Assembly: GCA_032051265.1 (NCBI GenBank)
Contig: DAMBYU010000005.1
Location: 1 to 64,000 of the forward strand
Length of the DNA stretch: 64,000 nt
Reading direction: 5' to 3'
DNA from: Dryocola sp032051265
GTDB lineage: Bacteria; Pseudomonadota; Gammaproteobacteria; Enterobacterales; Enterobacteriaceae
Position numbers and translations under genes: made by a program. The notes beneath the pieces are model-generated. The model saw only the letters and a program-made list of their open reading frames with translations, did no database searches and was not told where the DNA came from. This document shows, piece after piece, positions 7,628-16,306 of this stretch. Within the stretch, counting starts at the first letter, position 1, and every line of letters begins with the position of its first letter.

Positions 7628-9433
7628 CTATTCAAATTCGTCCCAGCCATCAAACTGGCGACGCTCTTGTTGCATTTCGCGTTCGAAAATCTCTTCCAGC
7701 TCCCGACGCGCCTCCCTCACTCTGGAAATCTGCGCGGTATCGGTATGGATTGGCATAAGTTCACGCAGCATGCTCATATCCAGACGACGAAAATGCAGCT
7801 GCGCGCGATGCGCCTGATGAGGATGCATACCGAGCGTTATCAAAGCCTTGCGCCCTAACTCCAGCGCGCTGGAAAAAGTCTCGCGTGAGAACTGCTTCAC
7901 GCCTGCCTGTAACAGTTCATGCGCTTCGACGCGCCCCCTGGCGCGCGCCAGAATCGACAGATGTGGAAAGTGTTGTTGACACAAATGAACGATCCTCATC
8001 GTATCTTCCGGCGCGTTACAGGTAATAACGATAGATTTTGCCGCTGCTGCGCCCGCCGAGCGCAGCAGCTCAAGCTCTGTCGCATCGCCGTAATAGACTT
8101 TATAGCCATATTTACGCATCAGGCTAACCGAACTGATATCCCGTTCCAGCACCGTGATGCGCATTTTATTGGCCATTAAAAGACGGCCAATCACCTGCCC
8201 GAAACGCCCGAAGCCAACGATAATCACCTGCGGGAGATCGTCTGCAACATAGGGCTTCTCGTCCGGCTCTTCATCGCTGTTAAAACGCCGCGCCAGAATG
8301 GCATCCACGCCCTTCATTAATAATGGCGTAGTCATCATGGATAGCGTGACGGTAACCAACAGCAGCGGCATCTGATCGCCCTGAAACAGCTTCTGCGAAG
8401 AGGCGGTAGAAAAAAGGACAAAAGCAAACTCCCCGCCCTGGCTCAGCACGCCGGAAAACTGCAGCCTTTCAGAACTGCGCAAACCGTAAACGTGGGAGAT
8501 GCCGTAGAGCACAGCAAACTTAACCATCACCAGCACGATAACGCCGAGCATCACCGTCAGCAAATGGGTATAGAGCACGCCCAGGTTCAGCGCCATCCCA
8601 ACGGAGATAAAGAACAGGCCCAGCAATAAGCCTTTAAAAGGATCGATGGCGATTTCCAGCTCGTGCCGGTACTCGCTCTCCGCCAGCAGTATGCCTGCGA
8701 TAAATGTCCCCAGCGCCATTGAGAGCCCCAGCATATCCATAAACAGCGCCGAACCCAGCACCAGCAGAAGCGCCGCGGCCGTAAAGACCTCACGTACGCC
8801 TGAACCAGCAATAAAACGGAACAGAGGTCGCAGCAGATAGCGTCCGCCAATCAGCATGCCGGCAAAAGCAAGCACCTTAAACCCGACCTTTATCCAGTCC
8901 GTATGGCCGTTGTCATTACCCGCGAGCAGCGGCACAAGCGCCAAAGCGGGGATAACAGCCAGATCCTGAAACAGCAGTACGGAAAAACCGAGCTGCCCTG
9001 CTTCGTTACGGTTCATTCCCTTATCGCGCATCAGCTGCAGCGCCATCGCAGTCGAAGACATCGCAAGCCCGATACCGCCAATAACAGCGGCCTGCCAGGA
9101 GAACTTTGTCAACATCAGCAGGCCGGCGAGGATAACGGCGCTCAGAATGACCTGCGCTGCGCCAACGCCAAAAATCGATCGCCGTAGCTCCCAGAGCTTT
9201 GAAGGCTTCAGCTCAAGCCCAATGATGAACATCAGGAACACCACGCCCATCTCGGAGAAGTGAAGAATCTCCTCCACGTCGCTGATAAAGCCTAAGCCCC
9301 ACGGCCCGATAGCGATACCCGCCAGCAGGTAGCCCAGCACTGCTCCAATGCCCAGACGGGCGGCAATGGGCACGGTGACGACCGCTGCAAATAAAAACAA
9401 TACTCCAGCGAACAACAGGTCAGCAGTTTGCAT
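7628..9433 (-). CDS. kefB: Glutathione-regulated potassium efflux antiporter KefB
   Basis: 601 residues from ATG 9433, which overlaps the kefG stop by one base (TGATG). An upstream in-frame start 12 codons earlier lies inside kefG and is rejected. About 12 N-terminal membrane segments form a CPA2-type K+/H+ exchanger; the C-terminal RCK/TrkA-N domain has VGFGRFGQVIG near residue 405. The family is held closed by glutathione and opened by electrophile adducts, acidifying the cytoplasm for protection. Needs KefG. Confidence 0.97.
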   Translation of the reverse strand: MQTADLLFAGVLFLFAAVVTVPIAARLGIGAVLGYLLAGIAIGPWGLGFISDVEEILHFSEMGVVFLMFIIGLELKPSKLWELRRSIFGVGAAQVILSAVILAGLLMLTKFSWQAAVIGGIGLAMSSTAMALQLMRDKGMNRNEAGQLGFSVLLFQDLAVIPALALVPLLAGNDNGHTDWIKVGFKVLAFAGMLIGGRYLLRPLFRFIAGSGVREVFTAAALLLVLGSALFMDMLGLSMALGTFIAGILLAESEYRHELEIAIDPFKGLLLGLFFISVGMALNLGVLYTHLLTVMLGVIVLVMVKFAVLYGISHVYGLRSSERLQFSGVLSQGGEFAFVLFSTASSQKLFQGDQMPLLLVTVTLSMMTTPLLMKGVDAILARRFNSDEEPDEKPYVADDLPQVIIVGFGRFGQVIGRLLMANKMRITVLERDISSVSLMRKYGYKVYYGDATELELLRSAGAAAAKSIVITCNAPEDTMRIVHLCQQHFPHLSILARARGRVEAHELLQAGVKQFSRETFSSALELGRKALITLGMHPHQAHRAQLHFRRLDMSMLRELMPIHTDTAQISRVREARRELEEIFEREMQQERRQFDGWDEFE

Positions 9434-9987
9434 CAGCGTCCTCCCGGCGGTAGCGGCGCAGCCAGCCATTCACCGTATGCCTTTGCATGGCTGGCCAGTT
9501 CCTGAGGGGACTGACGTCGCGCCCAGTATACGATGATGGGATTCATCCAGTGCATGCGGCACATCGCCGCAGTAAGTTCAAAAGGCCGCAAAATATCGGT
9601 CAGGGGAAAGCGGTTAAAGCCATCGTGACGGTAAGCGCCTTCCGGTTCTCCCGTAGTGATGACGCTCCGCCAGTACTTTCCCGCAAGGGCGGTGCCTCCC
9701 ACGCCGCTGGCAAAGCCACGGCTTAGCACGCGATCCAGCCATTCTTTGAGCAACGCCGGGCAGCTATAGGTGTAAAGCGGATGTTGAAAGACGATAACGT
9801 CATGCTCTTGCAGCAAGGCTTGCTCATGATAGATATCGATAAAAAAATCGGGATAGTGTGCATAAAGGTCATGCACGGTAACATTTTCCAGTAGCTCGGC
9901 CGGTTGGAGCAACACCCGGTTTGCGACCGAGTCCTGAGATTCCGGATGGGCATACAGCAGCAAAACTTTCGGCGGCTGCGACATCAT
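9433..9987 (-). CDS. kefG: KefB ancillary NAD(P)H oxidoreductase-like subunit
   Basis: 184 residues from ATG 9987 (MMSQPPKVLLLYAHPESQDS), preceded by GGAGGG. Flavodoxin-like fold of the quinone reductase/MdaB type; the AHPESQDS and QHPLYTYSCPALLKEWLDR stretches are typical. In E. coli KefG binds KefB and is needed for full activity. A longer start 7 codons upstream is less likely because it would swallow the ribosome binding site. Confidence 0.95.
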   Translation of the reverse strand: MMSQPPKVLLLYAHPESQDSVANRVLLQPAELLENVTVHDLYAHYPDFFIDIYHEQALLQEHDVIVFQHPLYTYSCPALLKEWLDRVLSRGFASGVGGTALAGKYWRSVITTGEPEGAYRHDGFNRFPLTDILRPFELTAAMCRMHWMNPIIVYWARRQSPQELASHAKAYGEWLAAPLPPGGR

Positions 9988-10109
9988 TACCCTCCAGGGC
10001 GTCGTCATAGTGATTTTTTTGGGCTACCATGCAGCCCGACGCGATACCCAACGCATCACGTCACCTGAATATAATGATAATTTAACATACTCTGAACATA
10101 CGGCGCTTT

Positions 10110-12014
10110 ATGATTGTTTTCTCCTCGTTACAAATTCGTCGCGGCACACGCGTTCTGCTGGATAACGCCACCGCCACCATTAACCCAGGCCAGAAAGTGG
10201 GTCTCGTGGGTAAAAACGGCTGCGGTAAATCCACGCTGCTGGCGCTTTTAAAGAACGAGATAAGCGCCGATGGCGGCAGCATGACCTTCCCGGGCAACTG
10301 GGCGCTGGCCTGGGTTAACCAGGAAACGCCGGCGCTGGACGTTCCCGCCATTGAATACGTTATCGACGGCGACCGTGAATTCCGCCAGCTTGAGGCCGAA
10401 CTGGCTCAGGCAAATGTTGTTAACGACGGTCACGCAATCGCCCTTATACACGGCAAGCTTGATGCGGTTGACGCCTGGACTGTCCGCTCCCGCGCCGCAA
10501 GCCTGCTGCACGGGCTGGGATTCAGCAACGAGCAGCTCGAGCGTCCGGTCAGCGATTTCTCCGGCGGCTGGCGTATGCGTTTAAACCTGGCGCAGGCGCT
10601 GATTTGCCGCTCAGATTTATTGCTGCTCGATGAACCGACCAACCACCTGGATTTGGACGCCGTAATCTGGCTGGAAAGATGGCTAAAAAATTATCCCGGC
10701 ACGCTAATCCTTATTTCGCATGACCGCGACTTCCTCGACCCGGTAGTCGGCAAAATCATCCATATCGAACAGCAAAGCATGTTCGAGTACACCGGCAACT
10801 ACTCCTCCTTTGAAGGCCAACGTGCTACGCGCCTTGCGCAGCAGCAGTCGATGTATGAAAGCCAGCAGGAGCGCGTGGCGCATCTGCAAAGTTTTATCGA
10901 CCGTTTTAAAGCGAAGGCCTCTAAAGCGAAGCAGGCGCAGAGCCGTGTCAAAATGCTGGAGCGCATGGAGCTGATTGCACCTGCGCACGTGGATAACCCG
11001 TTCCACTTTAGTTTCCGTGCGCCGGAAAGCCTGCCTAATCCCCTGCTGCGCATGGAAAAAGTCAGCGCGGGCTATGGCGATCGTGTGATCCTGAACTCCA
11101 TCAAGCTGAATCTGGTTCCCGGTTCGCGCATCGGCCTGTTAGGCCGCAACGGCGCGGGTAAATCAACGCTTATTAAATTGCTTGCGGGTGAGCTGGCTCC
11201 GCTGCAGGGCGATATTGGACTCGCGAAGGGCATCAAGCTCGGCTACTTTGCGCAGCACCAGCTTGAATATCTGCGTGCGGATGAATCGCCGCTTCAGCAT
11301 CTGGCGCGTATCGCGCCACGTGAACTGGAACAGCAGCTGCGCGACTATCTGGGCGGCTTTGGTTTCCAGGGCGATAAAGTCACTGAGCAAACGGCACGTT
11401 TTTCCGGCGGTGAAAAAGCCCGCCTGGTGCTGGCGCTGGTCGTCTGGCAGCGCCCTAATCTGCTGCTGCTTGATGAACCAACTAACCACCTCGATCTCGA
11501 TATGCGCCAGGCGCTGACCGAAGCGTTGATTGATTTCGAAGGCGCGCTTGTCGTTGTCTCGCACGACCGCCACCTGCTGCGCTCAACCACCGACGATCTT
11601 TATCTGGTGCATGACGGTAAAGTCGAAGCCTTTGATGGCGATCTGGAAGATTATCAGCAGTGGCTCAGCCTCCTGCAAAAACAGGAAAACCAGCCAGAAG
11701 ACGCGGCGAAAGATAACGCCAATAGCGCACAGTCGCGTAAAGATCAGAAACGCCGCGAGGCAGAGTTACGCACCCAGACTCAACCGCTGCGTAAGCAAAT
11801 TACCCAGCTTGAAAAGCAGATGGAAAAGCTGAACGCGCAGCTGGCGGAAGTAGAAACGAAGCTGGCTGACAGCGCTATTTACGATCAAAACCGAAAAGCT
11901 GAGATGACCGAATGCCTGCAAAGCCAGGTGAAGGTGAAATCGGCGCTGGAAGAGTGTGAAATGGAATGGCTGGATGCTCACGAGCAGTTAGAGCAGATGA
12001 TGCAGGGCGAATAA
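10110..12014 (+). CDS. yheS: ABC-F family ATP-binding protein YheS
   Basis: 634 residues without membrane segments. Two ATP-binding cassettes: Walker A GLVGKNGCGKSTL (about 31-43) and GLLGRNGAGKSTL (about 341-353), signature motifs SGGWRMRLNLAQ and SGGEKARLVLAL, and Walker B LLLDEPTNHLDL in each. The linker (about 235-310) is the ABC-F P-site tRNA interaction motif, and the C-terminus (about 540-634) is coiled coil. ABC-F proteins act on the ribosome; YheS has been linked to rescue of stalled translation in E. coli. Divergent from kefG. Confidence 0.96.
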   Translation: MIVFSSLQIRRGTRVLLDNATATINPGQKVGLVGKNGCGKSTLLALLKNEISADGGSMTFPGNWALAWVNQETPALDVPAIEYVIDGDREFRQLEAELAQANVVNDGHAIALIHGKLDAVDAWTVRSRAASLLHGLGFSNEQLERPVSDFSGGWRMRLNLAQALICRSDLLLLDEPTNHLDLDAVIWLERWLKNYPGTLILISHDRDFLDPVVGKIIHIEQQSMFEYTGNYSSFEGQRATRLAQQQSMYESQQERVAHLQSFIDRFKAKASKAKQAQSRVKMLERMELIAPAHVDNPFHFSFRAPESLPNPLLRMEKVSAGYGDRVILNSIKLNLVPGSRIGLLGRNGAGKSTLIKLLAGELAPLQGDIGLAKGIKLGYFAQHQLEYLRADESPLQHLARIAPRELEQQLRDYLGGFGFQGDKVTEQTARFSGGEKARLVLALVVWQRPNLLLLDEPTNHLDLDMRQALTEALIDFEGALVVVSHDRHLLRSTTDDLYLVHDGKVEAFDGDLEDYQQWLSLLQKQENQPEDAAKDNANSAQSRKDQKRREAELRTQTQPLRKQITQLEKQMEKLNAQLAEVETKLADSAIYDQNRKAEMTECLQSQVKVKSALEECEMEWLDAHEQLEQMMQGE

Positions 12015-12034
12015 TCGCCCCCATCAAAGCTGCT

Positions 12035-12634
12035 TTAATGCCAGATAAGCAGTACACAGGCCGCCGTCAACAAGCCCATAAAGAGGTTAAAGGTGGCCCA
12101 GGCGCGACGGCTGCGGAGCAGTTTGCCAATCAGGCTGCCAAAGGCAATCCAGATAATGCCGGCCACGATATTAACCAGAGCGATGCCGATACTGATTAAC
12201 ACCACGGAATGCAGATACTCTGCGCCGGCAAGCGTGAAGCTGGCTACCGCGCCAAGCGCCATCAGCCAGGCCTTCGGGTTGATAACCTGAAGCAGGCCGC
12301 CCTGCCAGAAGGGGACGGGCCTGGGCGGCGGCGCATCCGCTTCCAGACTTTCGTAGCTCGCCGTACCAATTTTCCATGCCAGCCATAAAAGGTAAGCACT
12401 ACCGGCAATCTTCAGGATAAGGTGCAGCGCCGGGTAAAGCAGAATCAAGCTGCCGACGCCGCAGGCCACCAACAGCAGAATGCACTGCATGCCCAGCATG
12501 ATGCCTATCATCAGCGGTAAACTGCGTACAAAACCGTAGTTGGCTCCGGACGAGGTAAGTAGCGTATTATTAGGACCCGGTGTAATGGCTGCGACCCAAA
12601 GAAAACCAAGCATTGAAAAGAAAAGCGTTTCCAT
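12035..12634 (-). CDS. LysE/RhtB family amino-acid exporter, extra gene at this locus
   Basis: 199 residues from METLFFSMLGFLWVAAITPG at 12634; GGAG lies 10 nt upstream. The longer reading adds 25 unlikely residues. The ITPGPNNTLLTSSGANYG segment is the LysE/RhtB signature, and about six hydrophobic segments cover the length. Members export amino acids such as cysteine, O-acetylserine, threonine or homoserine. It resembles the EamB (YfiK) branch, but the substrate cannot be assigned. E. coli has no gene here: yheS and yheT are adjacent. It is convergent with yheS (20-nt gap) and divergent from yheT (62-nt gap). Confidence 0.85.
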   Translation of the reverse strand: METLFFSMLGFLWVAAITPGPNNTLLTSSGANYGFVRSLPLMIGIMLGMQCILLLVACGVGSLILLYPALHLILKIAGSAYLLWLAWKIGTASYESLEADAPPPRPVPFWQGGLLQVINPKAWLMALGAVASFTLAGAEYLHSVVLISIGIALVNIVAGIIWIAFGSLIGKLLRSRRAWATFNLFMGLLTAACVLLIWH

Positions 12635-12696
12635 GACGTGGGTGCTCCACACCCAAAAGTAATAGTTAACAAACAAAGTGAAACTAACAGTGTGAT

Positions 12697-13713
12697 ATGG
12701 CCAGGACAAGCCCCGTAGTGTTGAATTTTCATCATGATGACGGCCAGGAATTCCGCCCGATGCGCGGAATGAGCAACCCTCATCTGCAAACCATGCTGCC
12801 GCGCGTGATCCGTCGTCGAGTTAATTTTAAACCCCACTGGCAGCGCCTTGATATGCCGGATGGGGATTTTGTCGATCTCGCCTGGAGCGAAGATCCACGC
12901 CTGGCCGCGGATAAACCGCGCCTGGTGGTCTTCCATGGTCTGGAAGGCAGCCTGCACAGCCCCTACGCTCATGGCCTGATGGAAGCCGCCAAAAATCGCG
13001 GCTGGCTGGGCGTGGTGATGCATTTCCGCGGTTGTAGCGGCGTACCTAACCGCATGAAGCGCATCTACCACTCCGGTGAGACCGAAGATGGCACCTTTTT
13101 CCTGAAGTGGCTTAACCAGCGCTATGGCGAGATGCCTACGGCGGCGGTAGGTTTCTCTCTCGGCGGGAATATGCTGGCCTGCCTGATGGCGAAACAGGGC
13201 GCGGACTGCACTTTAAAAGCCGGTGTCGTGGTTTCTGCTCCGCTGATGCTTGAGCAGTGCTGCTACCATATGGAACAAGGTTTCTCACGCTTCTATCAGC
13301 GCTATCTCTTAAACCTGCTGAAGAAGAATGCCGCCCGCAAACTCCGCAGCTACCCCGGCACGCTGCCTGTCGATTTAAGGCAGCTAAAAGGCGTACGCCG
13401 CATCCGTGATTTTGACGATCTGATTACTTCAAAAATTCATGGGTTCGCCGACGCGCTGGACTATTATCGCCAGTGCAGCGCGATGCCGTTATTACCAGAT
13501 ATCGCCAAACCCACACTTATCATCCATGCTAAAGACGATCCCTTTATGGATCACCATGTCATTCCCGATAAGGCATCTTTACCCATAAATATTGAATATC
13601 AACTCACCAGCCATGGCGGGCATGTCGGTTTTGTCGGCGGCACGCTGCGCAAACCGGAAATGTGGCTTGAGCAACGTATTCCCGACTGGCTGACAAGGTA
13701 TCTGGACAAATAA
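12697..13713 (+). CDS. yheT: Alpha/beta hydrolase YheT (AB-hydrolase YheT family)
   Basis: 338 residues. The core VVFHGLEGS begins near residue 77, the nucleophile elbow GFSLGGN near residue 150, and HAKDDPFM and HGGHVGF supply the acid and histidine, so the Ser-Asp-His triad is complete. Cytoplasmic esterase-like; natural substrate unknown. The first 20 residues differ from the E. coli protein, and the start is weakly supported by its upstream sequence; ATG at codon 22 (MRGMSN) is an alternative. It forms a tight pair with yheU (1-nt gap). Confidence 0.92.
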   Translation: MARTSPVVLNFHHDDGQEFRPMRGMSNPHLQTMLPRVIRRRVNFKPHWQRLDMPDGDFVDLAWSEDPRLAADKPRLVVFHGLEGSLHSPYAHGLMEAAKNRGWLGVVMHFRGCSGVPNRMKRIYHSGETEDGTFFLKWLNQRYGEMPTAAVGFSLGGNMLACLMAKQGADCTLKAGVVVSAPLMLEQCCYHMEQGFSRFYQRYLLNLLKKNAARKLRSYPGTLPVDLRQLKGVRRIRDFDDLITSKIHGFADALDYYRQCSAMPLLPDIAKPTLIIHAKDDPFMDHHVIPDKASLPINIEYQLTSHGGHVGFVGGTLRKPEMWLEQRIPDWLTRYLDK

Positions 13714-13714
13714 G

Positions 13715-13933
13715 ATGATTATTCCCTGGCAGGATCTCGACGCCGAAACGCTCGATAATCTCATCGAATCCTTTGTGTTACGCGAGGGTACAGATTATGG
13801 TGAACAAGAACGCTCGCTGTCACAGAAGGTCGCAGATGTTAAACGACAGCTGCAAAACGGTGAGGCGGTTCTGGTCTGGTCAGAGCTTCATGAAACGGTG
13901 AATATTATGCCGCGCGGGCAATTCCGGGGCTAA
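13715..13933 (+). CDS. yheU: YheU family protein
   Basis: 72 residues, very close to the E. coli protein (MIIPWQDLDAETLDNLIESF and the C-terminal NIMPRGQFRG). Small acidic protein of the UPF0270 family, function unknown. It follows yheT by one base and is certainly co-transcribed with it. Confidence 0.95.
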   Translation: MIIPWQDLDAETLDNLIESFVLREGTDYGEQERSLSQKVADVKRQLQNGEAVLVWSELHETVNIMPRGQFRG

Positions 13934-13994
13934 TTCACGTTATATGGGGCGCGACCTGTACTGCATATTTTAAACCCCATGGAGTTGTTGCCCT

Positions 13995-14864
13995 ATGTCC
14001 GCCAAACATCCGGTTATTGCCGTCACAGGTTCCAGCGGTGCAGGAACTACCACCACAAGCTTGGCCTTTCGTAAGATATTCCAGCAGCTCAGCCTGCGCG
14101 CCGCAGAAGTCGAAGGGGACAGCTTCCATCGCTATACCCGTCCGGAAATGGATATGGCAATCCGTAAAGCACGCGATCTTGGCCGCCATATCAGCTACTT
14201 CGGACCAGAAGCTAATGATTTTGGCCTGCTTGAACAGACGTTTGCTGAATACGGGCGCAGCGGCCAGGGGAAGTCCCGCAAGTATCTTCACACCTATGAC
14301 GAAGCCGTGCCGTGGAACCAGGTACCCGGGACGTTCACGCCCTGGCAACCGTTGCCGGAACCGACGGATGTTCTCTTTTATGAAGGACTGCACGGCGGCG
14401 TAGTCACCCCGCAGCACGATGTGGCGAACTACGTGGATTTGCTGGTAGGCGTCGTGCCCATCGTTAACCTTGAGTGGATACAAAAACTGGTGCGCGACAC
14501 AAGCGAGCGTGGCCACTCTCGCGAAGCGGTGATGGATTCCGTCGTCAGATCGATGGATGACTATATCAACTACATCACGCCGCAGTTCTCACGCACCCAT
14601 ATCAACTTCCAGCGCGTTCCAACGGTCGATACTTCGAATCCCTTTGCGGCGCGCGGTATTCCGTCTCTGGATGAAAGCTTCGTAGTGATTCACTTTCGCG
14701 GCCTGGATGACATCGATTTCCCTTACCTGCTGGCAATGTTGCAGGGCTCATTTATTTCCCACATCAATACGTTGGTGGTACCGGGCGGAAAAATGGGGCT
14801 GGCAATGGAACTGATAATGACGCCGCTGGTGCAACGGCTGGCGGAAGGCAGGAAAGTCGTTTAG
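13995..14864 (+). CDS. prkB: Phosphoribulokinase-like protein PrkB
   Basis: 289 residues, related to bacterial phosphoribulokinase. The P-loop reads VTGSSGAGTTTTSLAF (residues 10-25), with Thr where most P-loops have Lys, as in other class I PRK proteins. The HRYTRPEMDMAI and SRKYLHTYDEAVPWNQVPGT stretches are conserved. No Rubisco or other Calvin-cycle gene is present, so the physiological substrate is unclear. It lies between yheTU and crp on the same strand as yheTU, as in E. coli. Confidence 0.93.
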   Translation: MSAKHPVIAVTGSSGAGTTTTSLAFRKIFQQLSLRAAEVEGDSFHRYTRPEMDMAIRKARDLGRHISYFGPEANDFGLLEQTFAEYGRSGQGKSRKYLHTYDEAVPWNQVPGTFTPWQPLPEPTDVLFYEGLHGGVVTPQHDVANYVDLLVGVVPIVNLEWIQKLVRDTSERGHSREAVMDSVVRSMDDYINYITPQFSRTHINFQRVPTVDTSNPFAARGIPSLDESFVVIHFRGLDDIDFPYLLAMLQGSFISHINTLVVPGGKMGLAMELIMTPLVQRLAEGRKVV

Positions 14865-14885
14865 GGCGACAATTTGCCGCCCTTA
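14862..14885. terminator. Possible bidirectional hairpin between prkB and yhfA
   Basis: AGGGCG and CGCCCT flank a short loop in the 26-nt gap between the two convergent genes. There is no long T-tract on either side, so this may be a weak terminator or only a processing hairpin. Confidence 0.35.
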
Positions 14886-14890
14886 GCCTG

Positions 14891-15295
14891 TTAAGCTTCG
14901 ATCACTTCATAACTGTGCGTGATGTTTGCGGCCTTCTCAAGCATCAGCGCAACCGAGCAATATTTCTCAGCGGAGAGGTCTACGGCGCGGGACACGGCAT
15001 TGTCCTTCAGATCCTTGCCGGTCACGATGAAATGCAGATTGATGTGGGTAAACAGACGCGGCGCTTCTTCGCGGCGTTCTGAAGTCAGCTTCACCTCACA
15101 ATCCGTCACGACGTGGCGGCCTTTTTGCAAAATAGACACCACGTCAATGGCGCTACATCCCCCTGCGGCCATTAACAGCATCTCCATCGGGCTTGGCGCT
15201 TTATCACCTGAGTTCCCGTCCATCAGCACCTGATGGCCTGAAGCCGATTCACCCAGGAACGTTAACCCCTCCACCCATTTAACTCGTGCCTGCAT
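14891..15295 (-). CDS. yhfA: OsmC family protein YhfA
   Basis: 134-residue OsmC/Ohr-fold protein. The AAGGCSAIDVVSILQKGR segment supplies the first conserved cysteine. The second region (KYCSVALMLEKAANI) also keeps its cysteine. Related proteins are thiol-dependent peroxidases; the physiological substrate of YhfA is not known. Divergent from crp. Confidence 0.93.
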   Translation of the reverse strand: MQARVKWVEGLTFLGESASGHQVLMDGNSGDKAPSPMEMLLMAAGGCSAIDVVSILQKGRHVVTDCEVKLTSERREEAPRLFTHINLHFIVTGKDLKDNAVSRAVDLSAEKYCSVALMLEKAANITHSYEVIEA

Positions 15296-15412
15296 TTTGC
15301 TTACTCCTGTTGAAGAAATTTCCTTTCAGAGTACGCGGATGCAGCAAAACTGGCAACGGAAGGCGACCTGCGTCATGCTGAAACGAGACAATAGGAGACA
15401 CCTGCCAAAAGC

Positions 15413-15480
15413 TATGCTAAAACAATCCGGATGCAACATTCGATACATTGATGTGATGGATGTCTGCAGAGGACATCACT
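15413..15480 (+). promoter_or_regulatory. crp promoter and candidate CRP autoregulatory site
   Basis: TATGCT at 15413-15418 lies in the block AGCTATGCTAAAACA, which matches the E. coli crp promoter -10 region as I recall it. About 50 nt further, TGCAGAGGACATCACT (15465-15480) corresponds to the CRP site downstream of the E. coli crp start and keeps the right half TCAC; it lies inside a dyad GATGTC/GACATC. The rest of the 315-nt yhfA-crp gap has diverged from E. coli. The leader would be about 185 nt. Confidence 0.5.
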
Positions 15481-15610
15481 AATTACAGGCGGCAAGCTTG
15501 ACTTGCAGGCCATTTCCCCCGAGTGGGATATATTCTAACGATTGCAACGCCGGGCAGGAGGTTTTGCATCCCGCCTTTGGTAGCCAGTTTATAACAGAGG
15601 ATAACCGCGC

Positions 15611-16243
15611 ATGGTGCTTGGCAAACCGCAAACAGACCCGACCCTCGAATGGTTCTTGTCCCATTGCCACATTCATAAGTATCCATCGAAGAGCACGCTG
15701 ATTCACCAGGGTGAAAAAGCAGAGACGCTGTATTACATCGTCAAAGGCTCCGTGGCCGTGCTGATCAAGGATGAAGAGGGCAAGGAAATGATCCTCTCCT
15801 ATCTGAATCAGGGCGATTTTATCGGTGAATTAGGCCTGTTTGAAGAAGGTCAGGAGCGCAGCGCCTGGGTTCGTGCGAAAACAGCATGTGAAGTGGCTGA
15901 AATTTCTTATAAAAAATTCCGCCAGCTTATCCAGGTCAACCCTGACATTCTGATGCGTCTGTCTTCCCAGATGGCGCGTCGCCTGCAGGTCACGTCAGAA
16001 AAAGTAGGTAACCTTGCCTTCCTTGACGTTACCGGCCGCATTGCTCAGACGCTGCTGAATCTGGCAAAACAGCCTGATGCAATGACCCACCCGGACGGTA
16101 TGCAGATTAAAATTACCCGTCAGGAAATCGGTCAGATTGTCGGCTGCTCCCGCGAAACCGTAGGCCGCATCCTGAAAATGCTGGAAGATCAAAACCTGAT
16201 TTCCGCGCACGGTAAAACGATCGTCGTTTACGGCACTCGTTAA
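15611..16243 (+). CDS. crp: cAMP receptor protein
   Basis: 210 residues, nearly identical to E. coli CRP; I notice Ser in RLSSQMARR where E. coli K-12 has Ala. The N-terminal cyclic-nucleotide domain has GELGLFEEGQERSAWVRAKT with Arg and Ser cAMP contacts. Thr and Ser of the C-helix (QVTSEKVGN) follow, and the HTH has the recognition helix CSRETVGRILK. Global activator and repressor of carbon-source genes; target sites are visible in this window upstream of pckA and ppiA. Confidence 0.99.
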   Translation: MVLGKPQTDPTLEWFLSHCHIHKYPSKSTLIHQGEKAETLYYIVKGSVAVLIKDEEGKEMILSYLNQGDFIGELGLFEEGQERSAWVRAKTACEVAEISYKKFRQLIQVNPDILMRLSSQMARRLQVTSEKVGNLAFLDVTGRIAQTLLNLAKQPDAMTHPDGMQIKITRQEIGQIVGCSRETVGRILKMLEDQNLISAHGKTIVVYGTR

Positions 16244-16259
16244 TCTCCGCTCATAAAAT

Positions 16260-16289
16260 GGCGTGTCGCTTCGGTAACACGCCTTTTTT
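16260..16289 (+). terminator. Rho-independent terminator of crp
   Basis: GGCGTGT pairs with ACACGCC around a GC-closed loop and is followed by TTTTTTG. It lies 17 nt after the crp stop and 18 nt before the yhfK start. Confidence 0.88.
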
Positions 16290-16306
16290 GTCTCTACACT
16301 TCTGAT

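Noticed and set aside
7431..7817. 128-codon plus-strand ORF opposite yheV and the kefB end
   Set aside because: Covers two conserved minus-strand genes; Cys/Ser-rich random-looking product.
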